From assembly GCA_013399695.1 (NCBI GenBank), contig VXAU01004947.1, forward strand, positions 434,001 through 498,000: DNA of 64,000 nt, read 5' to 3'. Made by a program: the position numbers and the translations under genes. This DNA is from Formicarius rufipectus (lineage: Eukaryota > Chordata > Aves > Passeriformes > Formicariidae). Shown one piece after another: positions 36,646-49,731 of this stretch. Below the pieces are notes generated by a model, which did no database searches, had not been told where the DNA came from, and saw only the letters and a program-made list of their open reading frames with translations. Positions within the stretch are counted from its first letter, which is position 1. Each line of letters begins with the position of its first letter.

Positions 36646-39600
36646 GAAACCTTTCAACAATGATCCCCTCACCTTGTGCACATCGTGTCCTACAAGGACA
36701 GAAGTACCACCACTGTCTGCCTTAGTTTTAATGCATAGGGCTCATTTCAGGTCAGACTGCCAGGAAATGGTGTCTTGCCAGTGCTACCAGGGCATTTTTC
36801 AAAGTCATATTTGGATGTGAGAACCCTGGGGAACTCTGACAAACTATTTTTCCCATTCTCACATGGCTGAAAAATTGCGACAAGCCAACTGTGACTGTGA
36901 GGAAGGAGGAGGAAAGGAAGGCTTGGCTTGAGACATCCTTGGGCCTGGTGTTCTGCTATCACAGCAATGGCACCCCAAAAAAGGCACGATTTCCTGACTG
37001 GTGCTCCACCTCACCTTATGCAGTGGTTCCTAGGGAAGCAGTACTGTGTCTTTAAGTTACAGGAAAGCTGTGTCCACTCGAATGGGAAAGTTCCACTTCT
37101 GCAAATGTGAGACAGTCGTAGCTTTTTTCGAGTGACAGTGTTGTAGCCTCTTCTGGGCAGCCACAAGAGGGCAATAGGACTAAAGCTAACCTCTCCTGGA
37201 TGAGATGTCCCTTTCAGCAGAGAGTAGGTAGTGCAAAGTTCATCCCTTCAGAAGTGCTGGGCGCTCAGTGAAGGACACGTGTACAGGCAGAGCTGCCCGG
37301 TGTCAGGGAGATGCCCGGGCTAGGAGAATCAATTTGGTCCTGCAGCCTCCAGCCAAGCTGACCTCACTCAGGAGCCATGAGCAGGTCACAGGTAGAGAAC
37401 ACCATGCTGATCTGCTCCCACGGTCTTCTGTGGGGCCCAGCAAGGAGGGGACACCATCAGATCTGGTGCAGGAAGCTTAGTGGGAACCGCTCACCCATGG
37501 GAAGCAATCAGTTTCACCGCTGCTTTCAGGAGATGTCTTCCAGCTCTGCAAGCTACAGCAGGCAGGCTTGTGGAATGATAAATACTGTCAACATATTAAA
37601 ATAATCATGTCCTTTGCCCATATTAAAAGCTGAAGTGGTGTATTCTCACCATGACAAATCCCAGTGGGAACAGGATAAATGTTCCCGTTGTGAAAGCACA
37701 CATTGCAGCGAGGTTCAGCAATTAGCTGCATCAGAATAATGAAGAAACCTGCTATTTGCATAGAACATCACTGCATTTTAGTTCTGTGCTTTCCATTTAA
37801 CAACCTTCAAACGATCTTTAAAGAGACAAGTAGAGGCAAAGACAAGAGGGAAAGCTGTATGTTTACTTGCTAAACACAATGTGCTCGAAAATAACAAAAA
37901 AATCATATGACTGTAGAATCCAGGTCAGCTCTGTGTGAACAGTCCTGCTAATAGGCCTCATTATGAAAGGGAAAATTAGTTCTTGCTGTTGGAATTGTTA
38001 TAAATGAGGATTGTTAAAAGCTGAGTTTATGCCTGTGAAGCTGGGCTGTATTTAAAAACGTTATTGAAGATTTTCTTGTTCTAATAATTTTATTAGGATC
38101 CACTTAAAAGATCAGCTGAAAATGTAATTTTTGCATAATGGAAACAAGACTTTCTCTTCAGCATGCAGTTACTGTGGTTTTATATTGAAGATTTATGTAC
38201 AGGAGATTAGTAATGCTGGTGACCTTCATGTGAGAATTGAATTGCCATCAGAACTCAGCCCCCCCAATGCATCAAGTTTTGAAAAGTTCCCCCCAAAAAG
38301 CCTATAGGTTGAAAATTAACATCCAACAGGTTAGGGAGGACTACCAGACATTGGGGACTGGCAATTCAGCTCTGGGCAACCAGCTCAAATCCAGACCTAC
38401 TCACCAGTAAATAAAAGCAGTTAGCTCCAAATACCCTTTCTGCTAGGGTATGATGGTTTTGGTTTCTCACAGACACCAGTCCTCACCATCAGTCCCAGGA
38501 GAAGCTGGAGGTTAAGTGTGCACCTCATCTAACCTGGGTTGAGCTCACTGTGGAGCAGACACAGTTAATGATCCCAGATGTTCCACTGACAGAGGAGAGC
38601 ACCCAGCTTCCTAGCTCAGACGTTGATGCCTGCTGGGCATATTTAGTTCAGGTTTTTAAGTCAAATCACAGGGCAAAAACCATATAATTCCTGCAAGATT
38701 AACTGGGCTTGTCCCAGCAAGTGATTGCCCCAGCTCAAAGATAAAGCCTCCTTGTAAAATCCTTTCTTCTGAGGTTGTCTGTGAAGAAGCACAGACCAGA
38801 GCTCACATTAGCACAGTATTTTGACTGCACTGACGTGGACAAGGGAATGGAGATGATCACCACATCATTGCTGCTTATTTCTCCAGAATGCCCCTTCAGG
38901 GTCAGGAGGAATACAGCACAAGTTTGCCCATTCATTATGATGTTGCAATTGAGGACAACCTTCTCATTGTAAAAAATGGGAGCCACAGAATGTGCCTCTC
39001 ACCATCAAGAGCCATTGACATGGGCACAAAAGCACCAGGGTCCCTGCATAGGGTGGACACTGATCTCATGGACACCAGTCCAGCAGCCAGAGAGACATTC
39101 AGCACTGGCGGCCTGGGTAAGTCTGCAGCAGCGAGGTACCCTGCAGTAAGGGATATGGCAGGGACAGCTGAGGAGGATTTTGTTCCTTCAGCTGGATGAA
39201 GGGAGGTCAAGACAGGCCACCAACCTCATCAGCTGATCTCATGGGGGAGAGCCTCCGTAGCACAGCCCAGCAGGCATCAAACTCCCCCTTCCATCTGCCT
39301 TCACAATTTCCTGGAGCCCAGACTTATGCAAAAGGTTTTGCTCCATTTCCCTCCACGGCGATCATGTCAGCTTGTGGGTAAATTGCCGTGACAATTAGAG
39401 AGAATAATGGGAAGACATAACATATGTTTCCTTTACTTCAGTGCTGTCTGCCAAAAACTGGAACTAAAAAGTACCAGGCAGCTCCTTCCATGTCTCTGGA
39501 ATTTCATAGAGGGTGACTCCCAAAGCATTAAACAGGCAGAAATAATTCACTTGCACAGTCTAAAATAAAAACAATGAAAGTACATTATTTTCATTGTAGC

Positions 39601-42600
39601 AACCCTTGCTTGCAGCAGTTCTGTATGTTTCAGATAAATAGAGTAGATGCTGTGAAACCTTTTGGAGGCTAATCAAAACCTCTAACACAATAAAATCTTC
39701 TCACAGATGAAGCCAGAGTGCAGCATTAATATTTACTAGCCAATGAGTATATTTACATGAAAGAGAGGATTCTAAGAGTATCTTCAATACACAATCAAGG
39801 CGCACGCATGGGCTGGCAGGAAAATAAAATAAAACCTTTTATTATGTCTATGCTAATATCTCTGGTAATGGGCTAATAATTACCAATGTATATGCAAGGT
39901 TCTTGCAATAGGGAAGGTTTTACTGCAAACTTTATTCTCACTGAAGCACATCTAGAAGTCAATTGTGGCTTCTGAATTGTAGGACACACAGGAACAAAAC
40001 CCAAAGGTTTAATTTGGGATCAACTACTTCACCACAAATCCTGTCAACTAAGATTTAGCGTGAGAATTTACATAAGCATTCACATAACAATAGCACTCAG
40101 TTGATGTTCAAACCTAGAGAAAAACGGTTTGGAGAGCAAAATACATCCCTTTTAACTAGATAATATGGGATTATTCCTCTAGGTCCACCCTCGCCTTTAG
40201 TGTCAGAGCCCAGGCTGGGATTTGCAGTGATGATGGCAAGCACTGTGAGTGAGTACCTTCCACAGCCCATGTGAGAACCACCTGGGTTTGCAACATCTGC
40301 ACCATGGTAAGGGTTTTCCCAAGGAATGCTACATGTCAACACCATTCCCTTAGGGAGACAGGTACATTTGTATTGCAATTTCATTATCTGGCCTAACATA
40401 TGTTAATGGGCTTATTTGTATACACAGACCTGACTGATTTACATGAAGGTCCAAGGCTGCACCAAACTATGGATGTTTTGTACAAGGATAGTTCTCTGTA
40501 AGTATGAAAATCTAGCTTACAGATCTTGTCATTCAACAAATGACAGATCAATCTTTAAGTATGTTTCCATAACAGAGTGGTTTAATCATAACAGCACAGT
40601 ACTGCATGTAGCTTGGATACAGCATTTTATAATGCAGTGCTCTGGACATTCATTTCTATTTGTTCCAAGAAGAACATAACTCTAGTGCTGCTGAGAGTTG
40701 AGTAAGGCTTTGCTACATTAGAACCTCAGTTTAATCATGTCATTCTCTTATTTTTCAGTATTATGTATTTGATAGTCATTTGAATTTCTGCTAAAAGAAT
40801 ACCAATAGAATATGCTGCATTTCCCACACCAAAACAGCTGAGAGATGGGAAAAGGAAATATTGTCAGTGTTCAAAGAATGAATGATTGCCTACATCATCT
40901 TGCCTTGAAATGTTTGAAATGCAGAAAAAATGAGCATCAATCTTAACAGAAATTATTGGTTTGAGTGTATCAGTCATTAGTGGTTCCTTCTTTCAAGGCT
41001 ATGTTATCACAACATAATCAAAAACATATTGCTAGTGAAGTTCTTGGCTTTATCCCTTGTAAAGAGATTATTAAAAAAGAAGAGGAAAACAAATTTGAAC
41101 ATTCAATTTATTTACCTTTTTTGACTGTTTCTCTCAGCCTGGTTAATGAAAAGTCACCAGCATCAGTCTCGTTTCATGTTACTGGAATGAGTTTCACTAT
41201 CGGGTTGTCGGAGCTGCCATATTACGGCTGCTAACACTGCAGGAGGATATTTATTGCTTGAAAAACAACAGTTCCCAATGGATTTAGAAAACAATATAAT
41301 TGCAGCATTTTATAGGGCATAAGTTTCGTAATGCCAGAGGTGATTGGCCTCTCTCCATCACCCTCAGCACCATGTTTCCTTCTCCCGCTCTGCTCCCCCC
41401 AGGCTAGGTCTGGGACCACTCCAAGACAGCAATGTTCTCTGCATGACAAGCGTGCTGACACACTGAAAGGAGAACAGCATTAATTGCCAGCTTAAGCCTA
41501 AAACCACACAAGGGAATTGCTAAGCAAGGCTCAGGGTCACGTACAACCAGCCTTAGCCCTCTGAAACAGGGAAGGACACCAAATGTCATTAGGCTATCCA
41601 CATCCAGAGTACCCCGCTGCAGGCTCCAGACTGACATGAGCACATTAGATGGCAGTGGTATATTGCTTTTAGTCTCTTCAAACCAGGTATTCTAATTCTC
41701 ATTTGGGGGTGAGAAACAAATATAAGGCCTTGGAAGAGATTCATATGTCTGGCTGAAGGACAAGGAACTGAGCATTCCTGGCATGTGAAGAGTAAAGAAA
41801 GCAAGACACAATCCAGCTTTTATTTTGCCCTATCTTCCTTTCCAGCATTAGTAAACATTCACTACAATCCATGTTTTCCAGAAAGAAATCACAGAGATTA
41901 AAAAAAAAAAATAATAAAATGAAAGAAATGGAAAAGGACAGCACCAAAGAGCTGACTAGAAATATATAAAGAGGTCATCTAATTTCAGGCAGACAGACAG
42001 AGAGAAGAGTTGAGAAAATTGATGCACTTTTTGCATGAAAAGAGGTGAGGTATAAAGAAGGAATGTAAAAAGAATTCCTTAGCGTGAACAGAAGCTAAGA
42101 ATAATATTCTGGTCAGTAGGCTCAACATAGCACTTGGCTAAATATTTTCCATAGGACTTAGGTAGAAATTTCCTTAATTTTTCCACACAAAGTCTCCCCA
42201 GACAAAGAATTTCCAAGCCAAAAAAGATAAGAGAAAGACATAGAAGTACTTTACCTCAGGGCCTGGAGTAAAAAAGCCATAGTTTAAGGTGACCCAGAGA
42301 GTCCACAAGAAGATGCGATCTCCATCACAACTTAACAGCGTGGTCCTTCCCTCATGTGCCAGACAAGCATCTCCCTCCCATTCCTGCACACAGGTTCTCA
42401 CTCACTGAAGGCACAAAATGCAGATGCCAGGGTAGTCTGGCACCAACACGTGCCACAGATGGAGACCTCAGCATCATGGTAACAGCCATGCAGCCTGTCC
42501 CAAAGTGGATACGGGAAATACAAGCAGATATTCAAAAGCTGGGAGTATTTTTGCAAACAAGCACTTATGAGGGGCTTTTAGAAAAGTTGCTGGGAGAAAG

Positions 42601-44802
42601 TGTGCAAGCCATTCCATTCAAACTTCGGGTGACCTAACTGAAGACACATGAACATTTGCAGAAAATGGGTTTTCAGACACAAAGTAAAAATCATCATGGT
42701 TTTATTTTTTAAAAAAAAAAAAAAAAAGAGAGAGATCCTTGGCCCTATATGGAAGCTGCACAGAGCACTCTTAAACAAATCTTGTTGAAGCTACTGATGT
42801 ACCTATTAATGAAGTAGGTGCTGATTCCCTAAACAGTTCCTATCCAGAAGTCTCTTCTAGACGAAGTTCAAGGTGCTGGCTTTGCTCCTTCTTGTGACCA
42901 ATGTCTACAGCCAAAAAGGAGAAACAGCACTACTCAAGCTGATAATCAGCTTTTGTGTCTGACATGGTTTAAAACCTCACTGGGCAGGTAAGAGCGTACA
43001 AGGGGTTTGAATGTGCCCAGGGCTCAATTTATACTGACGTCATACTGTGGGGTCAAACATAGAGCAAAGACATGAGCTACATAGCTTCTGCCAGTGAGTC
43101 CTGGGAGTTGTTTACTTTGTCCAGTGGCTGTTTTTAATCTGAGAATGCACCAGCTAGGAGCTTCTCTGGTGAAGTGGGCTTGCCTAGAGCCATGCTTCAC
43201 AAAGGGTTACTAGTTATTTACAGAGGAGACCAAAGCAGGTATTAGTAGAGAGTCAGAGGAGATGTCACACCTGCTTTGGCCACTGTTCATCCAGATCAAC
43301 ACTCCAATCCTGTTTATAGCCTCACTTCTGAGAATTGGTACCTCTGTGATCTCTGTGACCTTACAGTGAAGTCATTCACATCCAAGCCCCTGAAGGCATG
43401 GGTCTTTGAGGTCATAGTTGTTGCTGGGTGATAGAGGTACCCCATTCTTGAAACTGACTCATCAAGTCCCCGACACCTTGACGTTCCCAAGATGGAAGTG
43501 AAAGGATTTTATTACCTACTGCCTGCCTTTGTACAGCACTTGCCCGAGATGTATTTGGTCTCAAGACCAGTGGCTTCACAGCAAAATATAAAAAACTTAC
43601 ATTGCAATAGATTGACCTGGTGAAATTTTCCATCTATGACTCTCGTAGCTGCTCTGAGTCCAAAATCCTAAGGTCCTTCTTTGCTGGCAAAATATCTGGC
43701 TTGAAGAGCATCTCACAGCGTGCTAGAGGGGTACAACTAATTCATTCCACAGCCACTTCATCATGCCTAAAGCAGCACAAAGATAATAAAGCATTTTCAC
43801 TCTAAAACAGTAGCTCCCAGGTTGGTACAATGGATTAAACTGATTAAATCTGGGCCACATCACCCCATGGGGCAATTCATAATGTCAATAGGACATTAAA
43901 CAGTAGGATTTGTTCTCTTAGCAGTCAAATCACATACCACCCACAGTCCATTGGAGGGCCTTTTTGTAAAGGTCTGTCTCAGTCCATGGGCCTGTGAGTC
44001 CCATAAGGGCCCACCTCATTGAACATTAGGCAACACACACATATCTACAGCTGATCAGCTCAAAAAGAAGGGCAGGGAGATAACCCGCTGTGTACACACT
44101 GGTGACAACACTAAGTATTTCACAAAATCCCCTTGCATTTTCCTGGGAAGAGCCACTTTTGATCAGGTTCTGATGGGGGTTGCCAGATCTTGACTGAACC
44201 AGAATTTGCTTCACTTGTTCTCTGGGACATTTGGAGGTGGTTTCCAGAAAGGTCAGTTCCCTCCTCTTGCTGCTACCTGGGCTGGCAAGCCTGGGACATG
44301 CAACACAGCCCCAGTCCACACCTGGGACTTGCCTCCTGTTAATCAGTTATCTCCATACCTGTGCTCACATCAGAGCAGGGTACATCTGAGCTGTGAGAAA
44401 CCAAGGGGCAAATCAAAGCCCACAGCTCAAGACCCTGCTCTGGAAAGGTTTGACTTCTTAAACTTCTTTGCATTAAAATTTCAAGGGCATTTAAGCTACG
44501 TAGTCTAAGGAACCCAGCTGCTCAGCACTACTCCAGAGAGAGGCAGCCTGCAGTATTAATGGGTATAATCATGGTGGTTGGCAAACCTCCTCCCTAACTC
44601 TTACACAATTGCACGCTGTAGTGCCTATTGCTATCCCAAGGCCTCCTTTTGAGATGCTCCTCATACAGCCCACCAAATGTCAGCATGAACAATTACCTCT
44701 GGTGATTGACATGAAGGAAGAGAGCTTCAGCAGTCACTAGCAGAGGTCTTCACTACAACAAAACACACTAGTATATTCTCCCTTCCAAAAACACAGCTTG
44801 TG
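36646..44802. other. Unassigned noncoding stretch with AT-rich, enhancer-like parts
   Basis: No gene or transposon family recognised over 8 kb. The parts at 37560-38240 and 39540-39960 are AT-rich with many ATTA/TAAT words, including a near-palindrome CTAATAATTTTATTAG at 38091-38106, and look like conserved noncoding DNA by composition. A run of 17 A lies at 42711-42727. Open frames here (60-103 aa) show no recognisable features. Confidence 0.45.
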
Positions 44803-44865
44803 CAGAGAGAAAGAGGGAGAGAAAGAGAGGGAAGAGAAAGACAGACAAAAAGAGTAAGCAAGCAA
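44803..44865 (+). repeat. Purine-rich (GA) low-complexity tract
   Basis: About 60 bp composed mostly of G and A on the + strand, in irregular GAGA, GGGA and GAAA units, with a few C. It is a short low-complexity tract of no assigned function. Confidence 0.8.
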
Positions 44866-47800
44866 GCTTCTTTTCCCTTCCGTAAACTTAGAGTTATTTA
44901 CAATTTTTATGGTTTTTAGCCTGAAGAACTGTACAATTCTTTTTTAAAGGAATATGTAAACTGCCATTTGATAAAAAGAAGAAGTTTGCTCTCTAGTGGC
45001 TGAATCCAAATAGCTCAAAAAAACACAGGCTGCTGAAGAAAGGGAGAGTTTCGTACAAAATATGCTCAGTTCCTAATCTTTGTGCCACAAAATATTTGAT
45101 CTTTGCCAATATTGGCTGTTGAACAACTAACTATGACTAGTGTGATTGTAGTAAGGAAATCAAAGTGCATGATACTAAAATCTAATCCCATGGAGTTTCT
45201 AGACGGAAAAGGCCCTGTGTCTACATGCTTCCTGATGTGGAAAGGCACTAGGATAGGGTCTGAAGTGTCAACTGACATGCTGAAGGGTCAACTGATGTGG
45301 AAGAACATGTTGCACAACCTAGAAGGCACTGGCCATAGAAAGCTCATGAGAAGACCACTACGGTAGTGGGTATCTCCTGCTAGTGGCAGGTGGACTTTGA
45401 CCACATAAGACCGATCCTGCACTGTGACATTTGTGTGATATTTCTGAGCTGGGACTGGCTTGTGCCACCAGCCACGATGTTGTGGGATGAGACAGTGCAG
45501 GACTGGGGGCAGCTGAGGTCAAGAGGGGGCAGGAGCTTTTCCCTGGACAGGAGAAAGATCACACAGAGTGCCCAGGCTCCTGCACCCATGCCCAACTCCA
45601 GGGCACCTTGCAAAGCTGCACAATCCATGTCAGGATACAGAAGAGACTTCCATGTTTCTTCACATCTGCATTTTTGCTCCTGGTCTTTAGGCTCAGGTAT
45701 TTCAGAGCAGGAGGACTCAGCCTGGTCTCCTCACTCAGCCCTGCCTCCTGGTTTTCCATTGTAGAGACCCCTGTTGTGACTCCTCAGACCACATGTAGAC
45801 CCCAGTATCTGGCATTGAGATTGTGCTTCTAAAAAGTGCTTTTACCAGGGTAGTCTCATGGCCTTTAGCAGACAAAGGTCGATGGCAGGCTGTCTGTGTG
45901 CCACCACTATCTCATTTCTCTGTTTACAGCACGTCTGACAGGAGGAGCCAGGTGCCACAGTGTGATGGGGTTAGTCTAGGAACTGTAATGAATATCAGAC
46001 ATTTTCTATTCACAACTAAGAGGGAAAGGGAGAAAAAAACCAAAGCTTACAGCTTCAGCAAAGGCCAACCTAATCTGATTCATTTCTCCCTTTTTTTAGT
46101 GCTATTATTTCACGGAAAAGTCTATGAGACCTCATGCTTCAGCAGCCAAATGGAGAAGGGCACAAGGCAGAAAGTGACAGACAGGTCTCAAAAGCCCATC
46201 AGGTCTCAAAGGCCCATTCCTAGGCAGCATAATTGCCAATCAAAAGCAAACTACTTTATAATTAAAGCATTGTATGAGCCCGGAGATGTCTGGGGCTTTT
46301 GCTTAATTGATAGACGCGACAGAGAAGCACAGAAGCATGGAGAGAGGGGCTTAGGCAACAATTGCTGAAATCAGTGAGAGTTTTGCCACAGAGCTAATCC
46401 TGGGCAGGAGCAGAGATAGGGCAGGTGTGGAGGCATTAGCAATCCACCAGCCAAACCCTGTTGTATCTTAGCCCAGAAGAGCATATACACCTCCTCCTTC
46501 CACACACCCAGGGCAGGCAGGGGCACAGCCAGGCCCTTAGGGATCTCATTCCCAAAAGAGGAGCTCCACAAGTTTTGTCACCATGGATCATGCAAGTTTG
46601 GGCCATGCCCCATGGCTTCTGCTGCTCTGGCTCCTGGCCCATCACCTGGCATGCACACTGCATTGAGAAGACTTTTGCAGAGCATGGGCCCTGCAAAGTA
46701 CTCCACTGAGAGTTCTTCTCTTTGCTTCCTGTCATTCCTTCCCAGAAGATGGGTCTTGGGGTTTGACCACCATGCTGGACTACCTCGGTTAGCTGTCCTG
46801 TTCTTAGTGCTCAGGAAATCCTCTTTTGTAGCTTAAAACCAGAAAGAGAGTGCTGTGGTTACCCAGTCTGGCCTCCGCAGCCTGGTTCATTGGACCTCCC
46901 AGCACTGATCCGTTCTTGAACAAAGGTGTATCTTTGAGAAATATCCCGTTTAAGACACGCAGTGTGAAAAAGAACATCCCTCAGACCAAGCAGGGTACAT
47001 TGGCCAATCTCATGTCACAGAGCAGAAATGATACACACAATTGTTGAATTTTGATCTTGAAACAAATAATGCAGACTCATTCACAGAACAAAACCTCCCA
47101 CACCTCGGTCATATTTCATCATTACGGCATTACAGCATTTTGGAATTTTTTTAATTTTTTTTTTACATTTGAAATTAGTAATACTCTAGATGGAAATGCA
47201 GAAGCTGCTTTAGAAATCATTTCTGAGTTTAATCAGACCCTTGGAGATGAGGAAGTGACTACATTAGTTTCTAGGGTTGTATTTGGCTACAGCATCATTT
47301 CCTATTATGAACTAACCCAGAGTGGTACAAGATCAGTGGGAACAAGACACTGTTCCAATAAACATCTCTTACTGCTTTTCCCTGAAGGCAAGGGTAACTG
47401 AGGTTCTTGTTGATACATCCCTTAGGGCAGATAAGAGTTAAACACTGTGTTTATATATATGTATATATGGCAGGTTTATTTTAGAACAATTTGGTTTCAA
47501 TGAAAAGAAAGTATGTAGCCATATTGGTTATTATCATAGAAATGCAACAATATAAAAGCATTAAGATATCAATTACGAAAATATATAAGGAAAATGAAAA
47601 CAAAGGATAAGACTAGATAGCGTAGAGGAAAGATATCACCACCTGTGGATCCATCTATGAGACTTGATTGTTGCAATTCAGATGTCTGAGGGTGACAGAT
47701 AAAGGTGAGGGAAGCCCACAAACACACAGACCAATGGATTAATACACGTTCAGGTTCAGGTGGGAATGTCCAGGTACCTCCCTTGTGGCAGGGCAAGTTT

Positions 47801-48811
47801 TACACTGTTGCTACACTGTGGATCCTGTGCAGTCCTCTGGTGGAAGGCCCTAAAAATAAGTCTGCCTCAGGAGTCTTTGATGGTCTTAAAACATAAACTG
47901 CTGTTTGTCACACCAGCCCAGCATAGCTGAGCCAGTTAGGCCTTATCAGAAGGGACCAACACCTTCAGGCCCACCTGTGAATGTGAATGTCCCGATACCA
48001 CCCTCAGTGGGGAGTTTTACACCTGAGCTAGTCCTGTAAGGAGGGACATTGGCATGATAAAAAGTATTATCCCATCTTGCAGGATCTGCTTTTTATCTGT
48101 CAAAGGACCTTTTGTCACGGTCATCCTGCAGTGGTGGGTGCACATCCCCTCAGCACCTGGGCTGTTCTTATGCAGATCAGAGGTTTCACAACCACATCCC
48201 TGAAAAACCTCCTCCTCTGTGGCTGGCCTCAGCAAAGGACCCTGCTGCTTTTGCAAATGACCTATCGTTTGAGTCATTAACCCTTAACATTTCAGTCTCT
48301 CTCACACTATCATCCTCTTCAAAGTTCCTCCAGCACCATCTGCCACGGTATGCTGTCACCATGAGCTGGACCACATAGAGCTACTTCAGAGAAAGATGCT
48401 ATTAGTCTGTCCCAGAGGAAACCATCCACCCCTTTGTCTAATACACGGCAACAGTAATATTACTGATGATTGAATTAAGTTGATGACAAGATCAAATAAA
48501 CTCAGACTGGTAAAATAAGACACTCCTTCTTAGGGGTCTTCACTTCCAATAGGCCTGAGGAAAAGGAATATGTGTACCAGCAATCTCCTGCAAATACTGG
48601 AGCCCAGAAAGGATATGAAAGCACCACATATTGCCCTCTCTTCCCATCAGTCCTTCCAGGAGACTGAGCCTACTAGCTTGGCCATGATATTGGACTACCT
48701 TCTCCAGCAACATTGCTTCTCATGCAATAGGCTCTAACACCAGAAAGGTACCACTGTGACTATCTGTTCAGACCTCCTACATAACCTTCTGTACATGGAA
48801 TTGGACAACCA
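44866..48811. other. Unassigned noncoding stretch with small duplications
   Basis: No gene recognised. The open frame at 45823-46368 + (181 aa) shows no known motif and I consider it chance. An 18-bp unit is tandemly duplicated at 46182-46199 and 46200-46217. A diverged direct repeat pairs 47759-47816 with 47982-48022. A short TA-rich run lies at 47450-47468. Confidence 0.5.
46182..46217. repeat. 18-bp tandem duplication
   Basis: CAGGTCTCAAAAGCCCAT is followed directly by a second copy with a single difference (G for A at the eleventh base). It is a recent or conserved micro-duplication inside a meaningless open frame. Confidence 0.85.
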
Positions 48812-48970
48812 TGGATGTTTGTACAGACTGGGGAATGAGATGCTGGAAAGCAGTGCCATGGAAGGGGGCCTGGGGGGCCTGATCGAAGGCAAGTTGAACA
48901 TGAGTCAGCAGTGCCCTGACAGCCAGGAGGGCCAAACATCACCAGCTGGTCAAGAGAGGGAATTGTCCTT
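48812..48970 (+). mobile_element. CR1 LINE fragment, reverse-transcriptase ORF2 part
   Basis: Translation in one frame gives RLGNEMLESSAMEGG followed by KLNMSQQC, which matches the region of CR1 ORF2 after the catalytic palm that usually reads RLGDE-LESS, then LNMSQQC. After SQQC a 2-bp deletion shifts the frame. Homology continues at the DNA level through GCCAGGAGGGCCAA and, after a gap of roughly 30-40 bp, through ACCAGCTGGTCAAGAGAGGG and AATTGTCCTT. The copy is truncated at both ends and dead. The 131-aa frame at 48756-49151 that spans it is not a gene. Confidence 0.8.
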
Positions 48971-49131
48971 TGAGAAAAACACCATAAAAGTTAAATTTCT
49001 TATGAGGGAGAAAAAACTTCAACCTTGGTTGGAATCATTGAAGTCTAGTGACTTTTACAGTCACAATAAAAAAAAAGCATCTTATTTTTGTCTGAATTTT
49101 CTTTCAGCTTCCTCTCATTGTTTTTCTATTC

Positions 49132-49136
49132 ATCTG
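49132..49136. repeat. Target-site duplication ATCTG, left copy
   Basis: The pentamer ATCTG immediately precedes the LTR terminus TGTGGTAG and recurs exactly at the other end (49727-49731). The perfect match fixes both LTR boundaries. Confidence 0.9.
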
Positions 49137-49726
49137 TGTGGTAGTTTGTAGGCCTTCCCTAGAAACCGAGGTACAAAACCAAGGAAGTATTCTATATCAT
49201 TTCCTTATGTAATCAGGTGTATAAAGACAGGAGGGAGTTTCCTGTCTTTGCTCTCTTTTCTCTTCAGTCCCTGGTCGGGTGGACACGGAGCTGGCAGCTC
49301 TCGGTGTTTGGGCCTCGGCTTATCTCTCTCTGAGCTCGGGTCTGGCTGGGAGCTGCTGTCTCTGCCGACAGAGGAGGGAAGGCACTCACTTCTCCTAAGG
49401 GAAGTTGGTGAGATCTTTCCTGTGTTATTGTTCTATTTAATTAATTCCTGGGATTTGATTGAGTGGGATTGTTTTGTTTTTGCCCATTTTTGTCCTTTTT
49501 CCCCTTCCCCTTTTCCCTTTTGGGGGGTGTTTGGGATTTGTTTGGGATTGTTGTATTAGATGTACATAGTATTTAGCTGTATATATATAAAATATCTATA
49601 AATATATATATATTCCTTTACTAATTTTGCCTTTTACTAATTTTTTTTCCTTCTGTTGGGAGTGGGGTGGGGAGAGCTAGCCGGCTCACAGCTGTGTTTG
49701 GCTGGGAGCTGAGCAAACCCGACACA
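49137..49726 (+). mobile_element. Solo LTR of an endogenous retrovirus, family 3, well preserved
   Basis: The 590-bp element starts TGTGGTAGTTTG, ends CCCGACACA, and is bounded by perfect 5-bp direct repeats (ATCTG), the hallmark of retroviral integration. A 5-bp duplication suits an ERVL-like (class III) element; class I usually gives 4 and class II 6. A TATA box (TATAAAG, 49220-49226) lies about 85 bp into the element, giving + strand polarity. Nine or so CpG sites survive, including a cluster at about 49268-49372, which suggests a fairly recent insertion or little methylation. The 3' part carries C/T-rich and TA-rich tracts (49580-49612). No viral genes adjoin, so it is a solo LTR. The 103-aa frame at 49248-49559 is incidental. 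Confidence 0.92.
49220..49226 (+). promoter_or_regulatory. TATA box of the solo LTR
   Basis: TATAAAG lies in the expected U3 position of the LTR. Transcription would be expected to start about 25-30 bp downstream, near 49250. Whether the promoter is active cannot be told from sequence. Confidence 0.6.
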
Positions 49727-49731
49727 ATCTG
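49727..49731. repeat. Target-site duplication ATCTG, right copy
   Basis: Exact copy of the pentamer at 49132-49136, directly after the LTR terminus GACACA. Confidence 0.9.

Noticed and set aside
45823..46368. 181-codon open frame
   Set aside because: No known motif, spans a recent 18-bp duplication, and shows no exon boundaries.
48756..49151. 131-codon frame as a possible gene
   Set aside because: Its recognisable part is a frameshifted CR1 ORF2 fragment.
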